Shown: in pieces, positions 45,812 through 56,712 of the stretch | Numbering within the stretch: position 1 is the stretch's first letter | How the letters are laid out: every line of letters begins with the position of its first letter | Origin: Serratia odorifera | Lineage (GTDB): Bacteria; Pseudomonadota; Gammaproteobacteria; Enterobacterales; Enterobacteriaceae | DNA: 64,000 bases | Reading direction: 5' to 3' | Assembly (NCBI RefSeq): GCF_900635445.1 | Contig: NZ_LR134117.1 | Location: forward strand, 5,084,001-5,148,000 | Notes under the pieces: generated by a model | Seen by the model: the letters and a program-made list of their open reading frames with translations, nothing else | Told to the model about the DNA's origin: nothing | The model's database searches: none | Position numbers and translations under genes: made by a program

Positions 45812-46606
45812 ATGCAGGCCGAAATTCTTCTTACTCTCAAGCTCCAGCAAAAACTGTTTGCCGATCCGCGCCGCATTGCGCTGCTCAAACAGGTGGCACA
45901 GACCGGTTCAATCAGTCAGGGCGCCAAACTGGCAGGTATCAGCTACAAAAGCGCCTGGGACGCGATTAACGAAATGAACCTGCTGGCGGAGCACACCGTG
46001 GTGGAGCGCGCGACCGGCGGTAAAGGCGGTGGCGGTGCGCAAATTACCCGCTACGGTCAGCGGCTGATGCAGTTGTACGATCTGCTGGGCCAGATCCAGC
46101 AAAAAGCCTTTGATGTGTTGCAACAGGATGACACGCTGCCACTCGACAGCCTGTTGGCGGCAATTTCACGCTTTTCGCTGCAAACCAGCGCACGCAACCA
46201 GTTCTTCGCCACGGTGATCGAACGTGATGGCCAGCAGGTGCAGCAGCATGTCCAGCTGTTGCTGGCCGATGGGCACAGCCGTCTGACCGCCGCCGTCACC
46301 GAACAGAGCGCCGAGCGCCTGAAATTGTCGCCCGGCAAAGAGGTACTGGCACTGATCAAGGCGCCCTGGGTAAAACTCAATACCGATCCGGCGCTGGCCG
46401 GCGCCGCAGACAACGCCCTGAGCGGCAAGGTGGCCAGCATCCAGCCGGGTAGCGATCACAGTGAAGTGCTGGTGACGCTGAACGGTGGCGAAACCTTGTG
46501 CGCGACGGTAGCCAACCCGGAGCTACAACAGCTCAAACTGCGGCCCGGCATGGCGGTCAATGCCTTGTTCAATGCCGATCGGGTGATCGTCGCCACGCTG
46601 TGCTGA
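45812..46606 (+). CDS. modE: Molybdate-responsive regulator ModE
   Basis: A 264-residue regulator: N-terminal winged helix (EILLTLKLQQKLFADPRRIA; SISQGAKLAGISYKSAWDAI, VERATGGKGGGGAQITRYG) and two MOP (molbindin) domains from about residue 125, with TSARNQFF and KAPWVKL-type ligand motifs. Molybdate-bound dimers repress modABC and activate Moco genes. ATG 45812 is chosen by homology. Confidence 0.95.
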   Translation: MQAEILLTLKLQQKLFADPRRIALLKQVAQTGSISQGAKLAGISYKSAWDAINEMNLLAEHTVVERATGGKGGGGAQITRYGQRLMQLYDLLGQIQQKAFDVLQQDDTLPLDSLLAAISRFSLQTSARNQFFATVIERDGQQVQQHVQLLLADGHSRLTAAVTEQSAERLKLSPGKEVLALIKAPWVKLNTDPALAGAADNALSGKVASIQPGSDHSEVLVTLNGGETLCATVANPELQQLKLRPGMAVNALFNADRVIVATLC

Positions 46607-46693
46607 ACGCAATGTGTCGTTGCATTTTTGTCAATTGACATCCCATGACGATGCGCTTATTTCTAATCCTAATAATTGCATAAAAAGGAATAG

Positions 46694-48169
<1,476 letters not shown>

Positions 48170-48285
48170 CCTGTATGGATGCGTGGTATTCCACGCATCT
48201 GCGACATATTCGGCAACACTTCCCCGCAGCACGTCACATCTGGCCTTTTATGATAAGGGGATGGAGAGCCGTTGCAGGAGAACAC

Positions 48286-48858
48286 ATGTCTACCGCACTG
48301 ATTATTATCGATCTGATCGAGGATCTGATCGGCGCCACCGGGCGCGCCAACCAATGTCACCAACAGGTCGAACAGCATGCGGTTATCGCGCACGTCAATA
48401 CTGCTGCGGCCTACGCCCGAGTGCGTAAAATCCCGGTGGTCTGGGTACGGGTGGGTTTTGCCGACGACTATCACGACATTCCCCCCCATTCGCCGCTGTT
48501 TGCTCGCTTAAAACAGGTAGGCGCTCTGCGCCGGAGCAGCCCCGGCTGCGAATGGGCGAGCGGGTTAGAGATATATGAGCAAGATGTCTGCTTTGAAAAA
48601 ACCGCCGTCTCGGCGTTTGCCGGTAACAATTTGTTAGTGTGGCTGCAGCAGCATCGTTACCATCATCTGTTGCTGGGCGGCGTCAGTACTCCGCTGGCGA
48701 TTGAAAGCACCGCGCGACAGGCGCACGACAACGGCTTTCAGGTGACGGTACTGCAGGACTTATGCGCCGCGCCGAGCGAAGAGCTCCACCTGCAAAGTCT
48801 GGAAACGTTGCAGAATCTGGCAGAAATTACCCGCTCGCAACGCTGGATGAAGCGCTGA
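48286..48858 (+). CDS. Isochorismatase-fold hydrolase lacking the usual catalytic cysteine
   Basis: A 190-residue isochorismatase-like protein. The Asp of the triad is in ALIIIDLIEDLIG and the Lys in EKTAVSAFAGNNL. The nucleophile region, normally G-V-x-T-x-x-C-V-x-x-T-A-R, reads GGVSTPLAIESTARQA, with Ala at the cysteine position. It may be a non-cysteine (isochorismatase-like) enzyme or inactive. ATG 48286 follows GCAGGAGAACAC. It stands just after modF. Confidence 0.8.
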   Translation: MSTALIIIDLIEDLIGATGRANQCHQQVEQHAVIAHVNTAAAYARVRKIPVVWVRVGFADDYHDIPPHSPLFARLKQVGALRRSSPGCEWASGLEIYEQDVCFEKTAVSAFAGNNLLVWLQQHRYHHLLLGGVSTPLAIESTARQAHDNGFQVTVLQDLCAAPSEELHLQSLETLQNLAEITRSQRWMKR

Positions 48859-48869
48859 TTTCAACATCA

Positions 48870-48894
48870 CGCCAGCCGCCTCGGCCGGCGTTTT
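48870..48894 (+). terminator. Likely terminator after the isochorismatase-fold gene
   Basis: CGCCAGCCG / CGGCCGGCG (one mismatch) with a 3-base loop, then TTTTAT. Starts 12 bases after the stop. Confidence 0.65.
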
Positions 48895-49043
48895 ATCCTA
48901 ATTGCTCACTGCACCGACCTTGTCGGGCATTTGCTTATGTTACTATCCGGTTTACTCTCACTTCATTGGCTCATTACATGCCGAGATCGCAATGACTGCC
49001 TTCGGTAATGAGCGCCGTGTATTAATTTTAAAGGGATACGATT

Positions 49044-49866
49044 ATGTGGGGCGTACTATCGGCTTCGTTGTTTTTTTTTGCCATTTAATCGCCTGATTGC
49101 CTGGTGCATTCTGGCTGCCGCGACGGGCATGGGCATCTATCATCATATACTGACGCCGTCCAGCCTGGCCTGTATGGCCGTTCTCGCCGGGTTGGCCGCG
49201 TTGCGCCATCATTACCGCTCACAGCGCGGATTGGCCAGCGTGCTGGAAGCATTGCTGGTCGCCGGCTGCGTCGCGCTGTTCTTTCATCTGCTGCCAGGAT
49301 TCAATAATCCGCTGGCGATAGAGAACGTGAAAGCCGGCCCGCTCAGCACGCCGTTCAATATGTACTACAACTTTGACAAGGCGCTGATACCGTTCCTGCT
49401 GTTTGCCTGTCTGCCCACCCTGTTCAACGCCGGCAAGGCGGAGAAAAACGTCGGCGTTGGGGCCTGGCTGGGGCTGTTCGCCAGCGTTCCGTTGCTGCTG
49501 CTGGTGGCGGTGGCGATTGGCGGACTCAAAATAGAACCTCATTTCCCGTACTGGATCCTGACCTTTAGCATGGCCAATCTGTTCTTTGTGTCGATGGCGG
49601 AAGAAGCGTTATTCCGCGGCTATCTGCAACAACGGCTGGGCGCGTGGCTGGGAGCCTATCCGGCGCTGATCGTGGCATCGCTGCTGTTCGGTGCGGCACA
49701 CTTCCCCGCCGGCATGCTGATGGTGACCTTCGCCACGCTGAGCGGGTTAATCTATGGCCTGGCCTGGATGTGGAGCGGCCGTTTATGGCTGCCTATCGCA
49801 TTGCATTTTGGCCTCAACCTGATCCACCTGCTGTTTTTCACCTATCCGCTCTATCAACATCCATAA
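49044..49866 (+). CDS. CPBP-family intramembrane protease, with a frameshift in a T9 tract near the start
   Basis: A membrane protein with about eight helices and the CPBP/Abi motifs EEALFRGYLQQRLG (Glu-Glu and Arg), FGAAHFPAG and HFGLNLIH, the presumed metal or catalytic residues. The natural start is probably ATG 49044, preceded by AAAGGGATACGATT, giving MWGVLSASLFF. The T9 run at 49071-49079 shifts this frame to a stop after 14 codons; with eight T residues it joins the long frame (LPFNRLIAWC onward), 273 residues. Without correction only a TTG at 49078 could start. Function unknown; relatives process proteins or give bacteriocin self-immunity. Confidence 0.8.
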
Positions 49867-49876
49867 ACTGTACACG

Positions 49877-49898
49877 TCGGCAGGGATTTTCCTGCCGA
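49877..49898 (+). terminator. Stem-loop after the CPBP gene
   Basis: Perfect 8-bp stem TCGGCAGG / CCTGCCGA with loop GATTTT, 10 bases after the stop. No T-run. Confidence 0.4.
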
Positions 49899-50004
49899 TA
49901 ATATGGATGAAAACGCTACCACCAATCGCTTCGCTATTGCTCACCGTGATGATATACGCCAATTAAAGAATCTGATTGACCTTGTCACACTTGGACGCCA
50001 GCCT

Positions 50005-50020
50005 GTGTAAACGATTCCAT
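50005..50020. promoter_or_regulatory. GalR/GalS operator OE (external)
   Basis: GTGTAAACGATTCCAT differs from the E. coli gal OE sequence only in its last base. Its centre is about 60 bp upstream of the start expected from the extended -10 TGCTATCTT (50057-50065), the E. coli position. Confidence 0.88.
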
Positions 50021-50056
50021 TTTTCGCGCTGGATCACCTTTTTATTGCCGCGAGCA

Positions 50057-50065
50057 TGCTATCTT
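50057..50065 (+). promoter_or_regulatory. Extended -10 element of the gal promoter
   Basis: TG-C-TATCTT with the same distance to the upstream operator as E. coli gal P1; no good -35 is seen, which suits a CRP- or extended -10-dependent promoter. Confidence 0.55.
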
Positions 50066-50116
50066 TTCAGCCATTAAATAGACAACGCCATCCGGCCGAT
50101 GCCGGGCAACGGTGAA

Positions 50117-50132
50117 TTGGAAGCGATTACAC
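50117..50132. promoter_or_regulatory. GalR/GalS operator OI (internal)
   Basis: TTGGAAGCGATTACAC fits GTGNAANCGNTTNCAC except for the first base. It is 112 bp from OE, within one base of the spacing that forms the GalR-HU repression loop in E. coli. In E. coli OI lies inside galE; here it is in untranslated leader before galT. Confidence 0.82.
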
Positions 50133-50163
50133 ACCGCTGTGCAAGCATGCTGAAGGAAACGAC

Positions 50164-51213
50164 ATGACGGACTTTAATCCCATCGATCATCCACACCGCC
50201 GCTACAACCCGTTGACCGCGCAGTGGGTACTGGTTTCGCCGCACCGCGCCAAGCGACCGTGGCAAGGACAGCAAGAGGCTTCGGCGCCGGAAACGCTGCC
50301 GCAGCATGATGCGGACTGTTTCCTGTGCCCCGGCAATACCCGCGTCACCGGCGACCAGAATCCCGACTATCACAGCACCTATGTGTTCACCAACGATTTT
50401 GCCGCCCTGATGAGCGATACCCCGCAGGCGCCAGAAAGTGACGATCCGCTGATGCGCTGCCAAAGCGCCCGCGGTACCAGCCGGGTGATCTGCTTCTCGC
50501 CGGATCACAGCAAAACGCTGCCCGAATTGACGCTGGCGGCGCTGGAACAGGTGGTGGCAACCTGGCAAACGCAGACCGCCGAACTGGGGCGCGACTACCC
50601 GTGGGTACAGGTTTTCGAGAACAAGGGCGCAGCCATGGGCTGCTCCAATCCGCATCCGCACGGCCAGATCTGGGCCAACAGTTTCCTGCCCAACGAGGCC
50701 GAACGCGAAGACCGACTACAGCGTGAATATTACGCGCAGCATCGCTCGGCGATGCTGGTGGATTATGCGCAACGTGAACTGGCCGATGGCAGTCGTACGG
50801 TGGTAGAAACCGAACATTGGCTGGCGGTGGTGCCCTATTGGGCCGCCTGGCCGTTTGAAACGCTGCTGCTGCCAAAGGCCGCAGTGCAGCGCATTAGCGA
50901 ACTCAGCCCGCAGCAAAGCGCCGATCTGGCGCTGGCGCTGAAGAAACTGACCAGCCGTTATGACAATCTGTTCCAGTGTTCCTTCCCCTATTCCATGGGC
51001 TGGCACGGTGCGCCATTCAACCAGGCGGATAACCGCCACTGGCAATTGCATGCCCACTTCTACCCACCGTTGCTGCGCTCAGCCACGGTGCGCAAATTTA
51101 TGGTGGGCTACGAGATGCTGGCGGAAACCCAGCGTGACCTGACCGCCGAACAGGCCGCCGAACGCCTGCGCGCCGTTAGCGATATTCATTACCGTGAAGC
51201 CCAAGTGAAGTAA
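50164..51213 (+). CDS. galT: Galactose-1-phosphate uridylyltransferase
   Basis: A 349-residue HIT-superfamily enzyme of the Leloir pathway. Motifs: HRRYNPLTAQWVLVSPHRAK, zinc cysteines in CFLCPGN, and the active site GCSNPHPHGQIWA. It swaps UMP between UDP-glucose and galactose-1-phosphate. It is the first gene of the operon here; galE, which precedes it in E. coli, is absent. Confidence 0.95.
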   Translation: MTDFNPIDHPHRRYNPLTAQWVLVSPHRAKRPWQGQQEASAPETLPQHDADCFLCPGNTRVTGDQNPDYHSTYVFTNDFAALMSDTPQAPESDDPLMRCQSARGTSRVICFSPDHSKTLPELTLAALEQVVATWQTQTAELGRDYPWVQVFENKGAAMGCSNPHPHGQIWANSFLPNEAEREDRLQREYYAQHRSAMLVDYAQRELADGSRTVVETEHWLAVVPYWAAWPFETLLLPKAAVQRISELSPQQSADLALALKKLTSRYDNLFQCSFPYSMGWHGAPFNQADNRHWQLHAHFYPPLLRSATVRKFMVGYEMLAETQRDLTAEQAAERLRAVSDIHYREAQVK

Positions 51214-51225
51214 GGAACCGCATTA

Positions 51226-52378
51226 ATGAGTTTGAAAAACCTGACACAAACCGTTTTCAGCGAACGCTTCGGTTACGCACCGACCATGACCATCCAGGCT
51301 CCCGGTCGCGTGAACCTGATCGGCGAACATACCGATTACAACGACGGCTTCGTACTGCCCTGTGCCATCGACTATCAAACGGTAATCAGCATTGCCAAAC
51401 GCGACGATCGCCAGATCCGCGTGCTGGCCGCCGACTACCATCATCAACTGGATCAATTTTTCCCTCGACGCCGCTATCGAAGCGCATCCACAGCTGCAAT
51501 GGGCCAATTACGTGCGCGGCGTGGTGAAACATCTGCAAAGCCGCAACGCCGACGTTGGCGGTGCGGATCTGGTGATCAGCGGCAATGTGCCCCAGGGGGC
51601 CGGCCTCAGTTCCTCAGCCTCGCTGGAAGTGGCCGTCGGCCAGGCGTTGCAGGCGCTGTACCAGCTGCCGCTCGACGGTGTGGCACTGGCGCTGAACGGC
51701 CAGGAAGCGGAGAACCAGTTCGTCGGCTGTAACTGCGGCATTATGGATCAGCTGATTTCCGCCCTCGGCCAAAAGGATCACGCCCTGTTGATCGACTGTC
51801 GCACGCTGGAAACGCGCGCGGTACCAATGCCCGCGGATGTTGCGGTGGTGATCATCAATTCCAACGTCAAACGTGGACTGGTCGACAGCGAATACAACAC
51901 CCGCCGCAAGCAGTGCGAAGCGGCAGCCCGTTTCTTTGGCGTCAAGGCGCTGCGCGACGTCAGTCCGGCGCTGTTTTTCCCGATCCAGCATGAAATGGAT
52001 CCGCTGGTGGCCAAGCGCGCGCGCCATGTAATCAGTGAAAACCAACGCACGCTGGCAGCGGCAGAGGCGCTGGCGGCCGGCGATCTGAAGCGAATCGGTG
52101 TGCTGATGGCCGAATCGCACGCGTCGATGCGCGACGACTTTGAAATCACCGTACCGCCGATCGACACGCTGGTCGAGATCGTGAAAGGCGTGATTGGCGA
52201 TCGCGGCGGCGTTCGTATGACCGGTGGTGGCTTTGGTGGCTGTATCGTCGCGCTGATGCCGCTGGATCTGGTGGAAGCGGTTCGTAGCACGGTACAGCGC
52301 GAATATCCTAAACTGACCAACGGACTACAGGAAACCTTCTATATCTGCACTGCTTCACAAGGAGCCGGCCGATGCTGA
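51226..52378 (+). pseudogene. galK: Galactokinase GalK, frameshifted
   Basis: A GHMP kinase. The first 77 codons (PGRVNLIGEHTDYNDGFVLP; DYHHQLDQF) are in one frame; the rest (SLDAAIEAHPQLQWANYVRG, VPQGAGLSSSASLEVAVGQA, GGVRMTGGGFGGCIVAL) in another. One extra T in the run 51457-51461 explains the break; corrected length is 383 residues. All catalytic motifs are otherwise intact. The stop overlaps galM by seven bases. Confidence 0.9.
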
Positions 52379-53415
52379 ACCATGACGACCTATTGGCCCC
52401 CGACGGCCAGCCGTTTACCCTGACGACGCTGCAAAACGCCGGCGGCATGAGCATTACGCTGATGGACTGGGGCGCGACCTGGCTGTCTGCGTTGCTGCCG
52501 TTGCATGACGGCTCACAGCGCGAGCTGCTGTTGGGATGCGCGTCACCGGCGCTCTATCCACGGCAGGACGCCTACCTTGGCGCTACCGTCGGCCGTTACG
52601 CCAACCGCATCGCCCACGCCAGCCTGACCGTCGACGGCGCGCCTTGCCCATTGGTCGCCAATCAGGGCGAACATCAGCTGCATGGCGGACCGCAGGGGTT
52701 TCACGCCCGCCGCTGGCAGATTGCCAGCCAGGATGCGCAGCAGGTGGTCTATCAACTGCATTCGGCCGATGGCGATCAGGGCTTCCCCGGTAATCTGCAG
52801 GTCAGCGTCAGCTACCACCTCACCGACGATCACCGGTTGGAAATCCGCTATCAGGCGCAGACCGATCGGGCGTGCCCGGTCAATCTCACCAACCACGCCT
52901 ATTTTAATCTTGACGGCGCCGGTCAGGATGCGCGTCTGCAAACGCTGCAACTGTTTGCCGATCGTTATTTGCCGGTCGACAGCGAAGGCATTCCCTGCGC
53001 GCCGCTCAACGAGGTCAGCGGCAGCGGCATGGACTTCCGTCAGCCAAAAACCATCATGCAGGACCTGCTGCGCGATCGCGACCAGCAACGGGTAAAAGGC
53101 TACGATCACGCCTATCTGCTGCATACTGGCTGCGGCGCGTTGGCAAGCCCGGCGGCACACCTGTGGTCTGCGGACGGCAAGGTAAAAATGAGCGTGTTCA
53201 CCGACGCGCCAGCGCTGCAATTGTACAGCGGCAACTACCTTGGCGGCGTACCGGCACGTGACGGCGGCAGCTATGCCAATTACGCCGGCGTGGCGCTGGA
53301 AAGCGAGTTCCTGCCCGACAGCCCGCATCACCCAGAGTGGCCGCAGCCAAGCTGTTGGCTACAGCCAGGGCAAACCTATCGCAGCGCCACCCATTATCAG
53401 TTTCTTGCATTATGA
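52372..53415 (+). CDS. galM: Aldose 1-epimerase (mutarotase)
   Basis: A 347-residue mutarotase interconverting alpha and beta galactose. Motifs: ATVGRYANRIAHASLTVDG, the catalytic His in LTNHAYFNLDG, and the late Glu in VALESEFLPDSPHHPEWPQP. Last gene of galTKM, translationally coupled to galK. Confidence 0.94.
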   Translation: MLNHDDLLAPDGQPFTLTTLQNAGGMSITLMDWGATWLSALLPLHDGSQRELLLGCASPALYPRQDAYLGATVGRYANRIAHASLTVDGAPCPLVANQGEHQLHGGPQGFHARRWQIASQDAQQVVYQLHSADGDQGFPGNLQVSVSYHLTDDHRLEIRYQAQTDRACPVNLTNHAYFNLDGAGQDARLQTLQLFADRYLPVDSEGIPCAPLNEVSGSGMDFRQPKTIMQDLLRDRDQQRVKGYDHAYLLHTGCGALASPAAHLWSADGKVKMSVFTDAPALQLYSGNYLGGVPARDGGSYANYAGVALESEFLPDSPHHPEWPQPSCWLQPGQTYRSATHYQFLAL

Positions 53416-53729
53416 TCGGCGTCCCCGTGCCATGCGGTGCGGGGCGTACTGTTATAAATCCTTACCGTTTTCCCTGCCCACGCCCCCCTCTGCCGCCTTT
53501 CCTTATCGTCAGGCGCACACTAGAATCAGGCTACCGTGATAGGCACAACGTCTTGTGCAACGTCACAATTTTCGGTCTTTATACCGCCCGTCATTGATGG
53601 TGCATCGCGGCGGCAGCCAGCTCCGTTTCGGCAACCGCCCGGTTCGGCGTCGAAGCAGACAGGCAGCGCCAGCAACGAGGCAGCGGCAACAACGGCTGTA
53701 TAGCCCGGTTAATAGCTGAAGGAACACTT
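53416..53729. other. 314-base gap between galM and psiF
   Basis: No gene supported. It should contain the psiF promoter; I found no convincing Pho box or terminator, only a weak GC-rich inverted repeat (CCCCG/CGGGG near 53424-53444) just after galM. Confidence 0.35.
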
Positions 53730-54071
53730 ATGCGACTGATTACTGCACTCCCATTACTGGCCGGTTTACTGTTGAGCACTACCCTGATGGCAGCCGAAAC
53801 GCCGGCCAAAACGCCGTCGCCGGCGCAGGCAGCCCAGCAAAAACGCATGACCGATTGCAATCAGCAAGCCACCACTCAATCACTGAAAGGCGCCGATCGC
53901 TCCACCTTTATGAGCACCTGCCTGAAGTCGGAAGGCCACAAGACTACCGATAAGGCGCTAACGCCACAGCAGCAGAAAATGAAGAGCTGCAACGCCGATG
54001 CCGCCAAGAAGAGCCTGAAAGGCGAAGAGCGCAAATCCTTTATGAGCGGTTGCCTGAAAAAAACCGCCTGA
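53730..54071 (+). CDS. psiF: PsiF-like periplasmic protein
   Basis: A 113-residue secreted protein: signal peptide (LITALPLLAGLLLSTTLMAA), then two copies of the PsiF repeat, QKRMTDCNQQATTQSLKGAD...TFMSTCLK and QQKMKSCNADAAKKSLKGEE...SFMSGCLKK. Each repeat has two cysteines. PsiF is named from phosphate-starvation induction in E. coli; its role is unknown. ATG 53730 follows GAAGGAACACTT. It sits between gal and gpmA, not beside phoA as in E. coli. Confidence 0.85.
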   Translation: MRLITALPLLAGLLLSTTLMAAETPAKTPSPAQAAQQKRMTDCNQQATTQSLKGADRSTFMSTCLKSEGHKTTDKALTPQQQKMKSCNADAAKKSLKGEERKSFMSGCLKKTA

Positions 54072-54085
54072 CCGCCTTGCCCCTC

Positions 54086-54103
54086 GGCGCGCTACTGCGC
54101 GCC
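54086..54103 (+). terminator. Possible terminator hairpin after psiF
   Basis: GGCGCGC-TACT-GCGCGCC, perfect 7-bp stem, followed 9 bases later by TTTT. Weak as a terminator. Confidence 0.35.
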
Positions 54104-54223
54104 GTCATCCCTGTTTTGCCGCCTGAACGATTCAGCTTTTCCGCACGCCAACCCTTACTAAACGGCAATAAATTCGCTATGGTTTAACACTATCGATTGC
54201 CGCGCCGACCATGGCGGCAATAT

Positions 54224-54242
54224 AATGATATTAGTTATCATT
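54224..54242. promoter_or_regulatory. Fur-box-like palindrome before gpmA
   Basis: AATGATATTAGTTATCATT, perfect 7-bp arms, resembles the Fur consensus GATAATGATAATCATTATC. gpmA is reported as Fur-controlled in E. coli. About 30 bases before the gene. Confidence 0.5.
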
Positions 54243-54271
54243 GAACTGTCAGATTATTAAGGAGTTAAGCT

Positions 54272-55024
54272 ATGGCTGTAACTAAGCTGGTTCTGGTGCG
54301 TCACGGCGAAAGCCAGTGGAACAACGAAAACCGCTTTACCGGTTGGTATGATGTTGATCTGTCCGATAAAGGCCGCACCGAAGCGAAAGCAGCTGGCAAG
54401 CTGTTGAAAGATGAAGGTTTCGCTTTCGACTTCGCTTATACCTCCGTACTGAAGCGCGCGATCCACACCCTGTGGAGCGTACTGGACGAACTGGATCAGG
54501 CCTGGCTGCCGACCGAAAAATCCTGGAAGCTGAACGAACGCCACTACGGTGCGTTGCAGGGTCTGAACAAAGCGGAAACCGCAGAAAAATACGGTGACGA
54601 GCAGGTTAAGCAATGGCGTCGCGGCTTCGCGGTAACGCCACCAGAACTGACCAAGGACGACGAGCGCTACCCTGGCCATGACCCGCGTTACGCAGCGCTG
54701 ACCGAAAGCGAACTGCCACTGACCGAAAGCCTGGCGCTGACCATCGATCGCGTTATCCCTTACTGGGACGCTGAAATCCTGCCACGCATCAAAAGCGGTG
54801 AGCGCGTGATCATCGCCGCCCACGGTAACTCCCTGCGTGCGCTGGTGAAATACCTGGACAACCTGAGCGAAGATGAAATCCTCGAGCTGAACATCCCGAC
54901 CGGCGTGCCGTTGGTGTATGAGTTCGATGAAAACTTCAAACCACTCAAACGCTACTACCTGGGCAATGCCGACGAAATCGCTGCGAAAGCCGCTGCCGTC
55001 GCCAACCAGGGTAAAGCGAAGTAA
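54272..55024 (+). CDS. gpmA: 2,3-bisphosphoglycerate-dependent phosphoglycerate mutase
   Basis: A 250-residue glycolytic mutase. The phosphorylated His is in LVLVRHGESQWN; TGWYDVDLSDKGRTEAKAAG, SWKLNERHYGALQGLNKAET and the second His in IIAAHGNSLRALVKYL are canonical. ATG 54272 follows TAAGGAGTTAAGCT. Strong codon bias, as expected for a highly expressed gene. Followed by a bidirectional terminator. Confidence 0.97.
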   Translation: MAVTKLVLVRHGESQWNNENRFTGWYDVDLSDKGRTEAKAAGKLLKDEGFAFDFAYTSVLKRAIHTLWSVLDELDQAWLPTEKSWKLNERHYGALQGLNKAETAEKYGDEQVKQWRRGFAVTPPELTKDDERYPGHDPRYAALTESELPLTESLALTIDRVIPYWDAEILPRIKSGERVIIAAHGNSLRALVKYLDNLSEDEILELNIPTGVPLVYEFDENFKPLKRYYLGNADEIAAKAAAVANQGKAK

Positions 55025-55038
55025 TTTTCGCCCCCATA

Positions 55039-55073
55039 TAAAAAGCCCCCGGTTTGCGCCGGGGGCTTTTTTT
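55039..55073. terminator. Bidirectional terminator between gpmA and aroG
   Basis: AAAAAGCCCCCGG-TTTGCG-CCGGGGGCTTTTTTT: a long GC stem with A residues on one side and T residues on the other, so it works for both convergent genes. Confidence 0.93.
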
Positions 55074-55084
55074 ATGCCGTCAAT

Positions 55085-56141
55085 TTACAGGCTACGACGG
55101 GCTTTTACCGCCGCGGCCAGATTGCGCAGCACGGTTTCGGTATCGTCCCAACCGATGCAGGCGTCGGTAACGCTCTTACCGTAAACCAGCGGTTCGCCGC
55201 TTTCCAGATTCTGATTGCCTTCTACCAGATGGCTTTCGATCATCACGCCGATCACCGCTTTCTCGCCGCCGCTAATCTGCTGGCAAACGTCAGCGCTGAC
55301 GTCCATTTGCTTTTTGAACTGTTTGCTGCTGTTAGCGTGGCTAAAATCGATCATCACGTTGGCCGGCAGACCCGCTTTGCCCAGCCCCTCTTTTACCGCC
55401 TTGACGTGAGCCGCGCTGTAGTTTGGCTCTTTGCCGCCGCGCAGAATGATATGGCAGTCGCCATTGCCGCTGGTGTTGACAATGGCGGAATGCCCCCCAC
55501 TTGGTCACCGACAGGAAGCAATGTGGCGCGCTGGCAGCGTTGATGGCGTCGATCGCCACTTTAATGGTGCCATCGGTGCCATTCTTGAAGCCCACCGGGC
55601 AGGACAGGCCGGACGCCAGCTCACGGTGCACCTGAGACTCGGTGGTACGTGCGCCGATCGCTCCCCAGCTCATCAGGTCCGCCAGGTATTGCGGGGTGAT
55701 CATGTCAAGGAACTCCCCCGCTGCCGGCAGCCCGCTGTCGTTGATATCCAGCAGCAGCTTACGCGCCAGACGCAGGCCTTCATTGATCTGGAAGCTGTTG
55801 TCCATCAGCGGATCGTTGATCAGCCCTTTCCAGCCCACGGTGGTACGCGGCTTTTCAAAATAAACGCGCATCACCACTTCCAGCTCGCCTTGCAGTTCCT
55901 GACGCAGCGTCAGCAGGCGAGCGGCGTATTCCTTGGCCGCTTTGGTGTCATGGATCGAGCACGGCCCGATCACCACCAGCAGACGATCGTCGCTGCCACG
56001 GAGAATTTTATGAATTGCGCTACGCGCCAATGACACCGTTTCCGCTGCCCGTTCGCTGGCCGGGTATTTCTCCAACAGCGCCACCGGTGGCAACAGTTCC
56101 TTGATTTCTGTAATGCGCAAGTCGTCGTTTTGGTAGGTCAT
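55085..56141 (-). pseudogene. aroG: Phenylalanine-sensitive DAHP synthase AroG, frameshifted
   Basis: First enzyme of aromatic biosynthesis (PEP plus erythrose-4-phosphate). The frame from ATG 56141 gives TYQNDDLRITEIKELLPPVA, VVIGPCSIHD, KPRTTVGWKGLINDP and GARTTESQVHRELASG up to LSVTKWG; the remainder (VMIDFSHANSSKQFKKQMDV to VKARRSL) is in another frame. One extra base in the C6 run at 55493-55498 causes this. Corrected length is 351 residues, as in AroG. A TyrR-box-like site lies upstream. Confidence 0.9.
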
Positions 56142-56216
56142 AACATTTCCATTCGGTATCAACAGGGGTAATTCGCAATGCGTAGATCCAACCAATCTAG
56201 CCTGTGCGACTGGCGC

Positions 56217-56234
56217 TGTAAATCACCTTTGACC
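56217..56234. promoter_or_regulatory. TyrR-box-like site upstream of aroG
   Basis: TGTAAA-N6-TTGACC matches the TyrR consensus TGTAAA-N6-TTTACA at 10 of 12 positions and lies about 80 bases before aroG, which TyrR represses in E. coli. Confidence 0.4.
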
Positions 56235-56370
56235 AGCTGAATGAGAGCTGTCTGGTTGATCGTCATGACATATAAACTAAACTTACCAATTAACGGCAGC
56301 TCAGCGAGCGGCCACAGCATACAGCCGCTCACCATCAGTCACGAATCTGTAACAATGATGGAGAAACATT

Positions 56371-56699
56371 ATGAATAAACTTGCGACCCTGCTCCTGACA
56401 CTGTGTATGGCCTTGGCCAGCGGCGCGGCGCTGGCAGAAGATAGCGGCTCCAACAGCAATAATGGCCATGCCAATATGACCAAAAGCGAAGGGCTAAAGA
56501 CGCCATGCCGCCCAATAACGTTGATAACAGCCAAATCAACACCAACGGCGACAGCCAAAGCAATGGACAGAACAACAGTCAGAACATGAGCAAGGATGAA
56601 ATGCACAAACGTGCAATGTGCAAAGACGGCCGCTGCCCGGATCCGCAAAAAAAGGATCAGGCTGAAAAAGAAGGGATGGATCAGCCGCCCCGGCAATGA
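56371..56699 (+). pseudogene. ybgS: YbgS-like secreted protein, frameshifted
   Basis: The first frame gives a signal peptide (NKLATLLLTLCMALASGAAL) and SNNGHANMTKSEG; the second gives PPNNVDNSQINTNGDSQSNG and the YbgS hallmark KDEMHKRAMCKDGRCPDPQ. They join if one base is added near the G3 run at 56491-56493, about 109 residues. YbgS is a small Asn-rich periplasmic protein of unknown role; it lies beside aroG and zitB in E. coli too. ATG 56371 follows TGGAGAAACATT. Confidence 0.8.
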
Positions 56700-56712
56700 T
56701 CGACGGCGATCC

